DNA of 64,000 bases from positions 128,906,545-128,970,544 of the forward strand of contig OZ018328.1 of assembly GCA_963969495.1 (NCBI GenBank), written 5' to 3'. The translations under genes were made by a program, and so were the position numbers. Positions 24,255-36,345 of this stretch are shown here, piece after piece. The notes under the pieces were generated by a model that was not told the DNA's origin, made no database searches, and saw nothing but the letters and a program-made list of their open reading frames with translations. This DNA comes from Ceratothoa steindachneri. Its lineage: Eukaryota; Arthropoda; Malacostraca; Isopoda; Cymothoidae. Position 1 is the stretch's first letter. Each line of letters starts with the position of its first letter.

Positions 24255-25925
24255 GGAAAGTGGCCTTGTATACAATCATGTATTTAGTGAGAGTGCTTTA
24301 TATGCAATCCTGAATTTGCTGAGATTAGCTTTGTAAACAATCATGAATTTAGTGAGATGGACTTTGTATACAATTCTATATTTAGTGAGATTGCCTTTTT
24401 ATACAATTCTGTATTTAGTGGGAATGGCTTTGTAGACAATCATGTATTTAGTCAAATTGGCTTTGAATACAATCCTGTATTTAGTGTGATTGTTTTGTGT
24501 ATAATTCTCTAACAACTGCGATTGCCTTAGTATACAATCTTGCATTTAGTGTGATTGCCTTGGAATACAATTTAGTATTTAGTTTATTGGCTTTGAATAC
24601 AATTTTTTATTTTGTAAAATTAACTTTGTATACACGCCTGTATTTAGTGAGATTAGCTTGGTAAACAATCCTGTATTTACTAAGAATGCTTGGTATTCTA
24701 TCCTTTATTTAGTGAGATTAGCTTTTTATGAAATACTGTATATAGTTAGAATTTCATTGTATACAATCCTCTATTAAGTGAGATTGATTTGTATACAATC
24801 CTACATTTAATGTGAGTAGCTTTGTATACAACCTTTTTTAGTGCAATTGGCTATGTGTACATCTTGTATTTAGTGAGATTGGCTTTGTATACAATCCTGT
24901 ATTTAGTGATATTATTCTGTATAAAATCATGTATTTAGTGAGATTGGTTTGGATACATTCCTGTATTTAGTGAGATTGATTTTTTTATGCAATCCTGTAT
25001 TTACAAAGCTTGGCTTTGTATATAATCGTCTCTTAAGTTAGATTGATATTGTTTACAATCCTTTATTTAGTGAGATTGGCTTGTATACCATACTTTATTT
25101 AGTAAAAGTGGCTTTGTATACATTCCTGTATTTAGTGTGATTGTTTTGTGTATAATCCTTTAACTACTGCGATTGCCTTAGTATACAATCGTGCATTTAG
25201 TGTGATTGCCTTGGAATACAATTTAGTATTTAGTTTGTTGGCTTTGAATACAAATTTTTATTTTGTGAAATTAACTTTGTATGCACGCCTGTATTTAGTG
25301 AGATTAGCTTGGTAAACGATCCTGTATTTACTGAGAATGTTTGTTATTCCATCCTTTATTTAGTGAGATTGGCTTTTTATGAAATACTGTATATAGTTAG
25401 AATTTCATTGTATACAATCCTCTATTAAGTGAGATTGATTTGTATACAATCCTACATTTAATGTGAGTAGCTTTGTATACAACCTTTTTTAGTACAATTG
25501 GCTCTGTGTACATCTTGTATTTAGTGAGATTGGCTTTGTATACAATCCTGTATTTAGTGATATTATTTTGTATAAAATCATGTATTTAGTGAGATTGGTT
25601 TGGATACATTCCTGTATTTAGTGAGATTGTTTTTTATGCAATCCTGTATTTAAAAAGCTTGGCTTTGTATATAATCGTCTCTTAAGTTAGATTGATATTG
25701 TATACAATCCTTTATTTAGTGAGATTGGCTTGTATACCATACTTTATTTAGTAAAAGTGGCTTTGTATACATTCCTGTATATTAAAACTGGCTTTCTATA
25801 CAACCTTCTATTTTTTTATAAGAATTAGTTTGTATACAATGATTTACTTAGTGACATTTCTTTTTATAGAAAACTGTTTTTAGTAAGATTGGTTCTGTAT
25901 AGAATCTTGTATGTATGGTGACGGA
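24255..25925 (+). repeat. Minisatellite of about 33-bp units with a 651-bp higher-order duplication
   Basis: About 50 units approximating TTTGTATACAATCCTGTA followed by TTTAGTGAGATTGGC run for 1.65 kb. Within the array, a block from about 24477 is repeated from about 25128 at an offset of 651 bp, with the same unit variants in the same order (TGTTTTGTGTATAAT, ACTGCGATTGCC, TTGGAATACAATTTAG). A multi-unit segment was therefore duplicated after the units had diverged. The array degrades near 25800-25925. Confidence 0.95.
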
Positions 25926-27291
25926 AAAATTCTCATGGTGAGATATTACTTTTTAAATTTATCATTATTAAACTGAAAATACATAAAAGTAAATAAATAT
26001 GCCACGATTTTAAAGGAATTACAGATTTCGACTTAACTGAATTTTAAATAACTGGAAAAGTATTTGAGAAATATTCAAGACTTTCCTGACCTTCAGTAGA
26101 GAGTAGAGACTTTAGATGAAGGGGGAAAATAAAGCTCAGCGAAAGCATACGATAGAGCGAGTTGAAGCAACACAGAAATATTTAACTGAGCAGAAGATGA
26201 AAGGCAACGAAGACGATTACTTTGTCTCGAAGCGAGTGTTTCAGAAGACTTAAACTTCATACAAGACGCTATAGAATCTCATACCTACGATGATACCAGT
26301 CTTTTCAGATGCGACCGGAAAGAATAGCTTCATTCACACCTTTGGATGTCTTTTTTTATACTTCCTGCTCTAGAGACTTCTATAGCGATTTCCAAACCTC
26401 CTCTTTCCATTTGGAGAGGTTTTATATTTTACTTATTTAAATATGATAATTTCAGCTGGTCTTGTCTGTTTAGCCATTCACCTTTTTCTTTATGTCTTTA
26501 TTTAACTACAAACTACGTTTCATGAATTATTTTGAACAGGGTTCAAGTATTAGAAAGGAAAGGTGCAGCAAGAAAAAAGGGCAGGGAAGAAAATAAAGTA
26601 TTGTGGGAACGTTACCTAGATGCGAAAAAAGAGACTCCGCGTAGCCGGGATGTGGTTGACAACCATTTCAGACCACTCGGCACTCCGGCAGCTTAGAAAG
26701 CTGCGTTGAAACTGAGTTTATAAGCCACTAAGTATGCATCCAACACACCGCACTACCTAAGAGCTTAGCTTTCCAAGTTGTATTCTCTCATAATATGAAT
26801 TCTGCAGATCAAATAATGAGCCAGTGTATTGAGAATACGAACAGAGAAAAGATTATACTTTTTACTGTAATGAGCTGTAGTAATCTACCAGAAGTTCATG
26901 TTTGTAGGAATACGAGTAAAATTAACTACACTGCAGTAAATACACATATACTATAAACCATTTTTATAGAAAATAAATATCGTATATAAAATGCAGCTCA
27001 ATTTCCCTAAAATTGTATTCCAAGGGTTTCAAAATGATTGCATTCGCAATTAAGCTACTCTGCCATGCATAGGGAAGATATTCAAATAAAGATAATTTAG
27101 TATGTTGATTTGCCTAAAAGGGTTTATATGATTACTTTCAAAGCATTCAATCAAACGGAATATATTTCCCCTTTCTTCAAAGAGTATCAGTGTTAAGAGC
27201 TTGGAAGTATGTTCCTATCACTCGTTAACCTTCTCTTTGAATCATCTGGGAACTAAAGAGATTGTTTTAGGTCTATTTGAGAAACAAACTA
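25926..27291. other. No recognised feature
   Basis: AT-rich spacer. No repeat or gene supported. A GC-richer patch at 26630-26700 was inspected for a tRNA fold without success. Confidence 0.3.
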
Positions 27292-27537
27292 CAGGGTGTT
27301 CGGAAAGTCACTGTGCACTTACATATTTATTAACATAAATGTTTCAATATAGAATACAGGAGGTAAATATGAATGACAATTATAAATTATGTTGGACCCT
27401 TGGACCCTTCTTATTTTGTTTCTAAACACCGCTATCAGTTGTACTTACATATTTATTAACATAAATGGTTTGGGGTCGAAATCTGAAATATAAAAAAAAT
27501 TATTAGAAAAGTGCACAGTGACTTTCCGAACACCATG
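27292..27537. mobile_element. MITE of the Tc1/mariner type
   Basis: A 246-bp element flanked by TA at 27290-27291 and 27538-27539. Its ends are an inverted repeat: CAGGGTGTTCGGAAAGTCAC on the left matches the complement of GTGACTTTCCGAACACCATG on the right with about two mismatches, and the following TGTGCACTT also matches. There is no coding capacity. Inside, ACTTACATATTTATTAACAT is present twice (about 27318 and 27443). The CAGGGTGT start resembles the Tc1-like element at 30525, so a related transposase may have moved it. Confidence 0.9.
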
Positions 27538-27539
27538 TA

Positions 27540-28465
27540 GAAGAGATCCGAACGTGTGCATATTACAGACATCTAAGTTTCAAAGAATGACTGTTTTTAC
27601 AAATTTAGTTTAACAGTAAAGGGGAAATATGCCTTAATATTCAATACCATCTTATCTTATTGACATAAATAAAGTAAAACAAGCAAACGAGGTTATCTCT
27701 GTTTAAATGGATTTTTGAGAAGAGGCTCGTAAAGAATTACTAGAATAAGGATACCTTGAATAATCAAAAGGGAAGATTACTTGGGCCGCTTGGAAGTGAT
27801 AGGGGCTTCATCCCCTCTAAGCTTCCCTCCTATTAACCACGAAAGCGGATTATCTTGTATCAACTGTAAACCTAAAAGAACAAGTAAAAAATAGTTCAAT
27901 ACATGATGCTTGTTGACAAAAATGACTAAATTCCTAATGATTTTGGCTCCTTTGATTCCTGTATTTTCAAAAATGTTTTGTTTATCAAAAGTTAAACAAC
28001 GTTCAATTGCTATTATGCCCCTATCTCTTGTGCGTCATACCTTTGCAGTTAATTGGAGTAATTATAAACTCGAATTGCTTGAAATTTAGTTGATATCTGT
28101 TGATGTTTCTCATTCTTTTTATTATAAGAAAAATAATATAAAGACTGAATTGTTCTTTGCCTTTAATTCGACTTCATTCTTACTTATTTATATTTTTTAC
28201 ATCTGTTCCCATCCCTTGCGTTCACCAATCAGCCATGATTCATTTTCTCTCTCTAGAGTCCATTTATCTTATGAGATTTAAGCGAAGTTACAAACTTTCT
28301 TTAAAGGGTTTTCTAACGTACGTACTACAAATTAATTTTCGTTCTTGCTTATTTTCCATTTGTTTACTTAAATTTATACTTAAATTTAAATTGAACTGGA
28401 CAATTATTATCGCATTCTTTATACACCTTTTGAGGTGAATGGTATCATTTTCTGCCGTATATTTG
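27540..28465. other. No recognised feature
   Basis: AT-rich spacer between the MITE and the SINE. No supported gene. Confidence 0.3.
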
Positions 28466-28650
28466 TATCCCCTAGCCTAGCGGAGATGGTGTTGGATTTC
28501 TGACGTGGAGGCAGGGGTTCAATCCCAGATGGCCGGGTCACGTACTGGCCGCCCAATTAGCTGATACACTGATAGTAAAAAAAATGGGGAGTAGATAATT
28601 CCACACGCATCAGTATGCTCTACATATCGATTCTTTGCATTGTTCCAAAA
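28466..28650 (+). repeat. tRNA-derived SINE, copy 1
   Basis: It carries an internal RNA polymerase III promoter: an A box-like TAGCCTAGCGG at 28473-28483 and a B box GGTTCAATCCC at 28516-28526, spaced as in tRNA genes. The body after the tRNA part shares ACTGGCCGCC and CAATTAG followed by an ACTGATAGT-type stretch and CCACACGCATC with the segment at 42520-42715. The 3' boundary is uncertain. Confidence 0.7.
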
Positions 28651-30522
28651 GTCTGATGATTGCATTAGAGTATTTCCTATATGGGAAGATGTTATCCAAA
28701 TTCCCTCAAGGCGAAACGGATTCCCTTCCTTATTGCTGGTCATGAAAGATCCCTCCATTGATGAGGTGACAGAAGTTATGGGATAGGTGTCTGGTATTTG
28801 GTTGAATCCTCACTAGTGCAGTAACGTGGCGTGGCGTCAATTCTCCAAACGAAAGGAAGACGTCTGGAGGAGTATGTTTCCCCATACCGTCTCGAAATTT
28901 GTCAACACTTCCCGGATATTTTTAAGTGCCAGATTTTGTTTGCCAGTAGACCTGGTCAACAAGTCCAATTAATGTTGGATTTGGTCCAGGTCGGGTAAAC
29001 ATGGTGGGAAAACTATTAGTCGGAACTATCTACAGTGATTCACCAACCAATTCTGGGTAACACAGGCCCGAAGACAGAGTGAATTAAACTTGGTGAAATA
29101 TTTCACTCTTTGTTGGGGCAGATAAACTCCAAGAATTAATGCATATGGTCGTCAGGCAGTGAAATATAGCGAGCACTGTTCAATGACCTGTTTAGCTAGA
29201 TACAACCTATAACAATCGAACAAAATCAATACTACTACATACAGAACCACTAACAGCCGGCATTGTATTTTGTGTTCAGCTGTGGTCTATGGTTTTCATG
29301 GGGGTCTGCGAAGAAACCAGAAGCGTGACTCATTAAACACTGCCAGTTGTTCACAGTCGTCCAGTGTCCAATCAGCGACGTCGGCTATATTTCAATATGC
29401 CATGGACGATAAATAACATTTACTGATCTGATAGATATACGCCTGGAACTTCCAGCATTGAATGTAGATGCGACTGGAGGCATTATTGCTTGTCTGTTAG
29501 CATGGAAAATTCAAACCAGGCGCCGGTGATTAGGTTCAATAACCACCTAGGGTCGGCAACTGTGTTGTCTATAGTGGGAGATAATGCCATCTATGAGTTA
29601 TTTTTCGTACACACCAATGACTAAAACACACCTAACAGTAAAATGGGCTGTCGCGATCAAACTATGAACTTTTAACCTATCCGAAATTTATTTCCACATT
29701 TACGAAATTAAGAAAGTTGATGAAATGAAAGAAACCACGTTAATAACAAAGGAAAAATAAAGTTAAGCCTGTAAGTGGGAATCACAATACCGAGCCTGGA
29801 CAAAACCCTAATTTGCTGCTCCTAGGCCTATCGTCGGTGAGGTGACTAAAATCCTCTAAGTCTGACTAGTGTTAGAGTGAAATCCATTGCTTGGCTCGAG
29901 TGATGAATTTTACTCTTCAGTTAGTAACACCAATTTATGAGAGTCTAATCTCCTGCCGAAAGTGGAAAATTATATACGAGAATAATTCAAATTAAAATAT
30001 GATAATGAACATATAATCTTAAAAGCCACGCCCTGAGTTAATCACCAGTGGGTGACAAACTTCAAACTGTTTGTTTGTTTGTTTTTCTGTTTAATGTACG
30101 AGAACTCATAGAATCATAGGCACATAAAATGACTAGAAATAGGTTACACAACGACCTCAAATCTCCTATTCCAGGATATCATTAAAAAAGAGAACGAGAG
30201 GCTTATTATAATTTAACGCGTTTTTTTCTCGGTGACGACCAAATAGAGTAGAGCAAAAATGCTTTTTATTTTCACAAGGAGTTAGAATTCGCATTTTTTG
30301 AGTTTTGATTACTTTATACAGTTTCTCCAAATATCCATGTCACACATTACGCTGAATTTCGTTGAGAGAGTAAAAGTTTTGTTTATTATGATTTCTCTAC
30401 TGTTTATTAGTAATTATTTTACCCTGATACCAAAAGCGTTATTATTTATTATGTATCTTTAATCATTACAGAAATACTTTGATTTTTATATTTTTAAAAC
30501 TCACACTTGAGGATGAATTATA
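28651..30522. other. Unassigned spacer
   Basis: Moderately GC-rich in 28800-29600 but without any recognisable protein motif, RNA fold or repeat. It may be old intergenic or intronic DNA. Confidence 0.3.
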
Positions 30523-30524
30523 TA

Positions 30525-30672
30525 CAGGGTGTCCCCAAATTGAGTGCTTATTTAGATGAAATGGAAAACCTTTAGGAAATATTCTTGTTGAATTATGTTT
30601 ATCATGTTCAAATTGTGCTCTGCCCAAAATTGTAGTGTTTAATATACAAGGTGTCCCCAAAATTTAATTTGT
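30525..30672 (+). repeat. Left IR/DR arm of the Tc1-like element
   Basis: Two end motifs in the same direction, 122 bp apart, at 30525 and 30647. The sequence between them matches the right arm in inverted orientation. Confidence 0.8.
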
Positions 30673-30728
30673 TTTTAATCTTTTTTCGAACCCTTTACTA
30701 AGGAATATAGATTTCGCGGATTTTTGTT

Positions 30729-31702
30729 GTGATAGCTCTTATCAGAAGAGTGAAATTTTATGAATTAGGAAAAAGGTTACAAAGAAAGTTTAGAAAACCT
30801 GTACCTACAGACAATGCGATCCGTTTACTTGTGAACAAATTTAAAAGAACCGGATCCGTACATGATACGAAAGAAAGAGGGCGGAAAAAGATTGACCCCA
30901 ACAAAACAGAACAAATTCGCTAATTGTTTGAAAATGAACCAAGAACTTGGGTAAGAAAGGCCAGTCAGAGACTTGATATGACCAAGACCACAGTGCACAT
31001 ATTCTTGCGTTCAACCCTTATGAAATAGCCTTTTCAGATTCAATTACTGCAATCCTTTAATGAAGAAGATTATCCAATTCAAGCAGCAAGGTGGGCATAA
31101 TTTGTGGATCAAATTGAAAATGAAAACCTATTAGATAACATTTTATTCAGTGATGAAGCGACTTTCCACACACGTGGGAAAGTTAATCGACACAATTGTC
31201 GTATCTGGACAAATGAAAGACCGAGTGGTTTCATAATATGGAAAAAAGACTCTCCAAAAGTTAACATGTGGCTTGGAATAACCAAATTTAAAACTTATGG
31301 TCTATTCTTTTTCTATAAAGCATATGTAACAGGCAGCATCCACCTTGATATGCTCCAACAGTTTTTTGAACCACACATTGTTAATGATAGCATTGTTGAT
31401 AGTGTCCTGGTTCAACAAGATGGTGCACCATGTCATTATGCTCTAATTGTCCGAGATTACCTAAACCGTTGCTTTCTAAATCGATTGATTGGACGTGGAG
31501 GAGCTAGACCTTAGCCTCCGCGTTCTTCAGATTTAACTACCATGGATTTTTTGCGTGAGGTTTTATCAAAGCAAAATAGTATCAGCAACGAATTAGTAAT
31601 TTAACTGAACTTAAAGAACGCATACTTCCAGCAATGCTGGACATAACTCCCGAAATGCTCCACAATGTTTTTCGCAATGCTAATGATCGATTTGAAATTT
31701 GA
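30729..31702 (+). pseudogene. Tc1/mariner-superfamily transposase, broken
   Basis: The start at 30729 reads MIALIRRVKFYELGK, then a helix-turn-helix block (NAIRLLVNKFKRTGSVHD) and a GRKKI linker. A stop at 30921 interrupts, and the frame continues through TWVRKASQRLDMTKTTVH. The catalytic domain is open from 31104: NILFSDEATFHTRGKVNRHN holds the first D, VLVQQDGAPCHYALIVRDYL near 31401 the second, and SSDLTTMDF near 31523 the third, after a stop at 31511. The C-terminus (LPAMLDITPEMLHNVFRNAN) ends at 31702. Stops at 30921, 31026, 31098 and 31511 and a frameshift near 31570 disable it, but all three acidic catalytic positions remain readable. Confidence 0.87.
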
Positions 31703-31871
31703 AAAGATACGGACAGAGCGCATGTTGAATTATTTAAATAAAGTTTTTTTTCCTTTGTTCTTGATGAGTTTTTGTTTTCTTTTTGTGATCATAATTGAGT
31801 AGGAAAAAACATTTTTTTCTTTTTTAATCTCAATTAAGAGGGGAGTATGAAAAGAATTGAAAAATAAATTA

Positions 31872-32011
31872 AAATTTTGGGACACCCTGGCCCTGGAACA
31901 CTACAATTTTTGTCAGAGGACAACTTGAACATGATGAACATAATTCAACAAGAAATTTTTATAAAAGTTTTCAATTTCATCAAAATACGCACTGAATTTT
32001 GGAATACCCGG
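31872..32011 (-). repeat. Right IR/DR arm of the Tc1-like element
   Basis: Mirror of the left arm. The inner motif is at 31873-31889 and the outer one ends at 32011. It is somewhat diverged (CCGGGTATTCC read inward instead of CAGGGTGTCCC), which may weaken transposase binding. Confidence 0.8.
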
Positions 32012-32013
32012 TA

Positions 32014-32600
32014 TTTTACAATTTCATGTATTTTTTTATGTTTCAGATTGTTTCCTAGGATATAATTTAGCTTTCTTGAGTATCGCTACTAGAGGATGTA
32101 AACATTATCCCGATACATTTGTTATGTGCATGGATATTATATTGGGACTGACATAAAATCATAAAAGGTGACAAACTCTGGATAGCGTAAAGACTATTTT
32201 AGAATGCCCATGAGTGAAAATGAAAAGCTATAGGCCCCTAAAATAATATGTGAAAACTAGCGATCTACTCTAGAAGGATAGTTGCGAGGTGATAGAATGG
32301 CCATGCTTTTTACTATTAGCTTGTCTTGGAAAGAGTCGAAGAACTACCATGCTGACACATATTTCTGTATGATAGATTTTAGTGAGTACAGAAGAGTTAA
32401 AGAACCTCATCATTTGCATTATCTGTCTCTTTCAATAACTTACTAGTACTACATCATCAGAATATGTAAGAACGAAATCTTCTCAAAATATTTTATCAAT
32501 ATTTTACTTTTTGAAGAATGTAGCATTAATTTCATTCATGTTTTGGTTAAATTTGCTAAATTTAGTAATATTTTAGACAAAATATTTAATGATTTTTCAG
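32014..32600. other. No recognised feature
   Basis: AT-rich spacer ahead of the unnamed gene-family copy. A tttttcag at 32593-32600 could be the 3' splice site of that gene's exon. Confidence 0.35.
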
Positions 32601-33600
32601 GAGAAAAGTTACTTTGTAGCAGAAGCAATGAAATAGATGAAGCATTCTTGCCAAGAATGGATACGAAGCCCCACTTTCCAAATCAAATTGAAAGAGATGA
32701 TTTGATCAGGGACATAGGTCTCACTAAATCAAAAGCTAAACGTTTAACATTCAGGCTGAAGGAATTTAATTTACTAATGAAAAACTGCAAGACATCTGTG
32801 TTACGAAGACAAATGAGGAATTTAAAACTTTGATGGTAGTGGAGATCTATTTCTCCGATGTGATTGGGTGTTTACAGCTAGTGGATTGAAGCATGATCCT
32901 ACGAAGTGCCATTGTTCATGGATAGCTCAAGGAGAATACTTAAAGCAGTCTTATTATGCATTGGAGACCAATATCCATTTTTTATTTTTGCATAATCCTT
33001 ACAGAAGAAAGAATACTACGATAATGTTAAAGAGATACTTGACAACAGGAACTATGCTAAATATAAGTGGAATGTTTGTGGAGACTTAAAAATGCTTGTA
33101 TTATTGCTAGATTTCAAGTTAGATAATCAAAGTATTCGTGTTTTCTTTGTTTGTGAGATAGGAGTGCTGATGATCATTATTACCGGAAACTCTAGTGGTC
33201 CCAGCAACATGAACTACAGCAGGCTGAAGTTAAGTATTGTCTAACAGCTCTAGTAGAGCCTGCCGAACTTGTATAATCCCAACTTAATATAAAATTGTGA
33301 TTGATTATAGAGTTTGATAAGGCTTTAGGTTTTGTAGAGGAATACTTTCAAGCAGTCCATCTCATAGTTCCAAACATTCTGAGGAAATCAAGCATGTTAA
33401 ATTTATTCGACCACAGGTAAACACAATGTTGAAGTCTGAGAAACTTGAAAATGAGATGACTAAAGTCGAAACAGATGCATGGTTTGCATTTCGTATAGTT
33501 CCTGTATTCAAGGAACTGGTAGCAAAGCTTATTGAGAGGCTTAAGGATTTGGGCTATTGTCTGTCCTTGAAGGTGCATTTTTTGCATTCATAACTAGTTT
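32601..33600 (+). pseudogene. Unnamed conserved protein family, copy B (no intron at the GDLK junction)
   Basis: This shares an ordered series of blocks with 61880-63608 (minus). PHFPNQIERDDLIRDIGLTK near 32672 matches KPNQAQLNDLTRNLGLSK in copy A. SSRRILKAVLLCIGDQYP near 32925 matches STRSLKAVYLHIGNEVAS. NVKEILDNRNYAKY and KWNVCGDLK near 33020-33090 match KTLLDAVKFNGDLK. FFVCE then a WD-R-S-like stretch near 33145 matches FLCLWDSRVDEQ. VEPAEL near 33256 and LNIKL near 33284 match VAPNKI and LNIKLGLM. I recognise the block order from uncharacterised, often multi-copy invertebrate proteins but cannot name the family. Stops near 32832 and 32989 and several frame changes make this copy dead. Where copy A has an intron after GDLK, this copy reads straight through. 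Confidence 0.75.
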
Positions 33601-35904
33601 TCTTTCGCAAAACCTTAGGTGATATCTTGAGGATATTCCAACATTAGAGAGAAGATAACAAGGAAGATAGGAAACTATATATGGCCTCCTGTCAGAAAAG
33701 ATGAAAGCGTTTACGCTAGAAAAAGATTTTCAGAGCAATTCCTATGTAAATATTTTAATCATTTTTATCTTTTCTCTTCTTTCCAGTTCCTAAATATGTT
33801 GTGATAAGTGAAGATGTACATATTATTGTCTAAATATCCTTAAAGAAATCGAAATAGTTCTAACTAGCCATATGGGCCTAGAGTAAGAGTGCTTATATAA
33901 ATATCAAATCTAAACTAAGAAAATCGCTAAAATACAAATGATTCTTAGACAGCGTCGAAAAATAGATAGAAAATCATAAACAAATGAATATACGAGTAAA
34001 CAAAATCATTGTTATGTAGTATTTTTATTTGATAAGAGATGGGGTATTTGGAGTATATTTAGTTATAAATAAACAAGATAGATCATTTAACGATAAAGTA
34101 AATTTATTGAAATTTATACGCCATTACTGTCGAAACATTTTTAAACGTTTTTGTTTCAAATAAGGTATGCCAAATTTCACCAATTTTTTTCTTTTTCCAG
34201 CTTAATTAACTTCATTTTATTTTTAATCATCGATATAACGTTCTCATTAAAATTAAAAATCTTTAGCCGTAGAATTAATTTTCTAACTTTCGAGAATTCA
34301 TATAAAAATAAATAAGTGCTCATAATAAACTTAACTTTGTCCTTAAATTTTTTAAAAATGTGACGACTTGGGACGTCTTATTTGACCAAGTGTACAAATT
34401 TGGTGATTGAGTATTGGAATGTTCTCTTTTGAATTCAGCAGTTAAGGATGGCAGGTTTTGCTATAGCAATCTTTTCATCTTTGATCTTTTTCTCGACTCT
34501 TTTTTTGTATGCATTATCCTCTTTATTTTTTCTTAGGACTAGATATATCCGACAAAGAGTAAGAACATTATAAAATCTTTTGTTCATAACTGGCCCTCAT
34601 TACTGCATGTGTGTTAACGTCTAGTGAAATAAAGCCCAAAGAAAAACATTGCTTAGTAATTGCTTCTGATGCCGCCTTCTTCGGCGGCCGCAGCTTCCGA
34701 TCAGTAATTGCAGGACTCGATTTGAATTTGGATGATTCAAGTTTTGTTTTTTCTTTTTTAAGTCAAGTATAATTTCTTTACATCTATTTCTTGCTTGTCT
34801 AATTCTATCTCACGATGTTACTACATGTATCATTTCCTTGTTTTCCTTGTTCATTTAACTTCGTTCAAAAAGCATATTTTTTAACTTTCTTATACTGATT
34901 AATTATTCACTTCACTGCTCGTTACAAATAATGGCATACACTTCATGCTCACTGTATGCTCCACTATATCATTTGACCATTATATTACACTTTTTCAAGT
35001 GGTAGCACACCTACATACATAACAACATTGGTTTAATTTTAGAGCACTTATTTAAAAGTGCTCCTTTCCTGTTTTATTGCAGTACATGCTCTTTCCTTTC
35101 TGACTGGTTTAACACTCATTTTATTCTGAGTTTTTACTGTTTTGCACTTTTTTGCACGCCTTATTGTGTACCTACCAGGATAATCATAGCTTTCACTGCT
35201 TTCACATCACACTCATCGACTAGCAAATTTTTCTCACCAGGAGCCCATTTTCTCTTTATTTTTAAAACTCTCTCTTATTTTCCCAATAACTCATCTCACT
35301 TATGTACGAGTATATCAGTGTGCTGAAAAAAAACAGAGTTACCACTCAAAGGTTTTTCTCAGCACAGCAATAGGTATACTTACACCAAAATATACCCATC
35401 CTGCCTCCTATTGGTTAGGTCGTATCTACTACAGCTATCTATCAATGTCCGCTCCAAATGCATTCCTCTACTCCTCCTAATACATCCAATATACTTCCCA
35501 TTTAATATAACTTCAATCCCCCCATGCTCAATAAACTACAACCTTGCACATCCCCAACTATAATTTAAATTTATCTATAGAATTTTTGAGCTCACACATT
35601 TATTCTCAGCCATTGCAATGTGATACTCATCGTTTAATAGTGCAACTATTCAATGTTTACTACAGTTAACATTTAATTACACTCCATCCATTCCAGCTTA
35701 TACAAATTCTTCATTTCTCTTCATATTCATTTCACATAACGTAAAGTTTTCACTGTGCAAACTTTTGCCAAAATGCACACGATTTTGGAATAGTGGAAAT
35801 ATGTGTAATAGTGTAGCAAATATAGTCACCGAATCTTAGATGTATTAAATATTTATTGCTAAAATTGTATGGTATGTTTCCCTGCATATTATTTTTTGAA
35901 TGTT
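33601..35904. other. No recognised feature
   Basis: Long AT-rich spacer. No convincing coding region, RNA gene or repeat unit. It may include more 3' remains of copy B up to about 33740. Confidence 0.3.
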
Positions 35905-36345
35905 AATCATCATCATCATCATCACTAACTCTATAATTTAAGAAGGAGATTTTTTGAGTATTTGAATAATAATTTCATCTTAGTTTGGTTATGACTTATG
36001 TTGTTTTATTAAAGTTATTTCTAATAATTGTTTTATAATATCAAAAATAAAATGGTGAAGTTCGGAAATAAATATACTCGTAAGTATCGAAATTTTGTGA
36101 ATTTTAAAAAATCAAAAGAATTACAAATGGTGAAGTTCAGAAAATTTATAAAATTTAACCATAGCTGCTTTTTTTTAGATTTTAAATTTTAATCTTAGTA
36201 GCGAAGCGCAAGCTCCCCCCATGGGGAGAGTGGCGAAGCCATTCCCTGATAACACTCTATTATAAGAATGGGATTTTTGCTAAGCTTTGAATAATAATGG
36301 AGTTTTTTTCTCTTAGTTCGGTTATGCCCCTGGTATAATTTAGGG
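35905..36345 (+). repeat. Unnamed interspersed repeat, copy B
   Basis: Inverted relative to copy A (2230-2660). Shared blocks in order: an (ATC)n tract with ACTAACTCTATAATTTA, ATTTGAATAATAATTTCATCTTAG, TTTGGTTATGACTTATG, two GGTGAAGTTC motifs at about 36053 and 36127, CATAGCTGC, TTAATCTTAGTAGCGAAGC, and GAGTGGCGAAGCCATT. A CCCCATGGGG palindrome lies at 36217-36226. The motif AATAATGGAG followed by TTCGGTTATG near 36293-36327 partly repeats the internal block. The LINE at 36345 begins where this repeat stops, so it probably inserted into it. Confidence 0.7.

Larger units (their letters stand above)
30525..32011 (+). mobile_element. Tc1-like transposon with doubled terminal repeats
   Basis: The element is bounded by TA at 30523-30524 and 32012-32013. 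Each arm, about 125-140 bp long, contains two copies of the end motif: outer CAGGGTGTCCCCAAA at 30525 with inner CAAGGTGTCCCCAAAATTT at 30647, and on the right inner AAATTTTGGGACACCCTG complement-type at 31873-31889 with outer CCAAAATTC..ending CCGG at 32011. The intervening arm sequence (AACAAGAAAT, ACAATTTTTGTC types) is also inverted. Two direct repeats per inverted arm is the IR/DR arrangement known from Tc1-family elements such as Sleeping Beauty. The transposase inside is broken. Confidence 0.85.

Noticed and set aside
26630..26700. GC-rich patch inspected as a tRNA gene
   Set aside because: No cloverleaf, no B box and no acceptor stem pairing could be found.
33160..33195. Perfect CTGATGA followed by GAAA, like a hammerhead core
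   Set aside because: The bases between do not form a stem, and the stretch lies within the readable coding remains of copy B.
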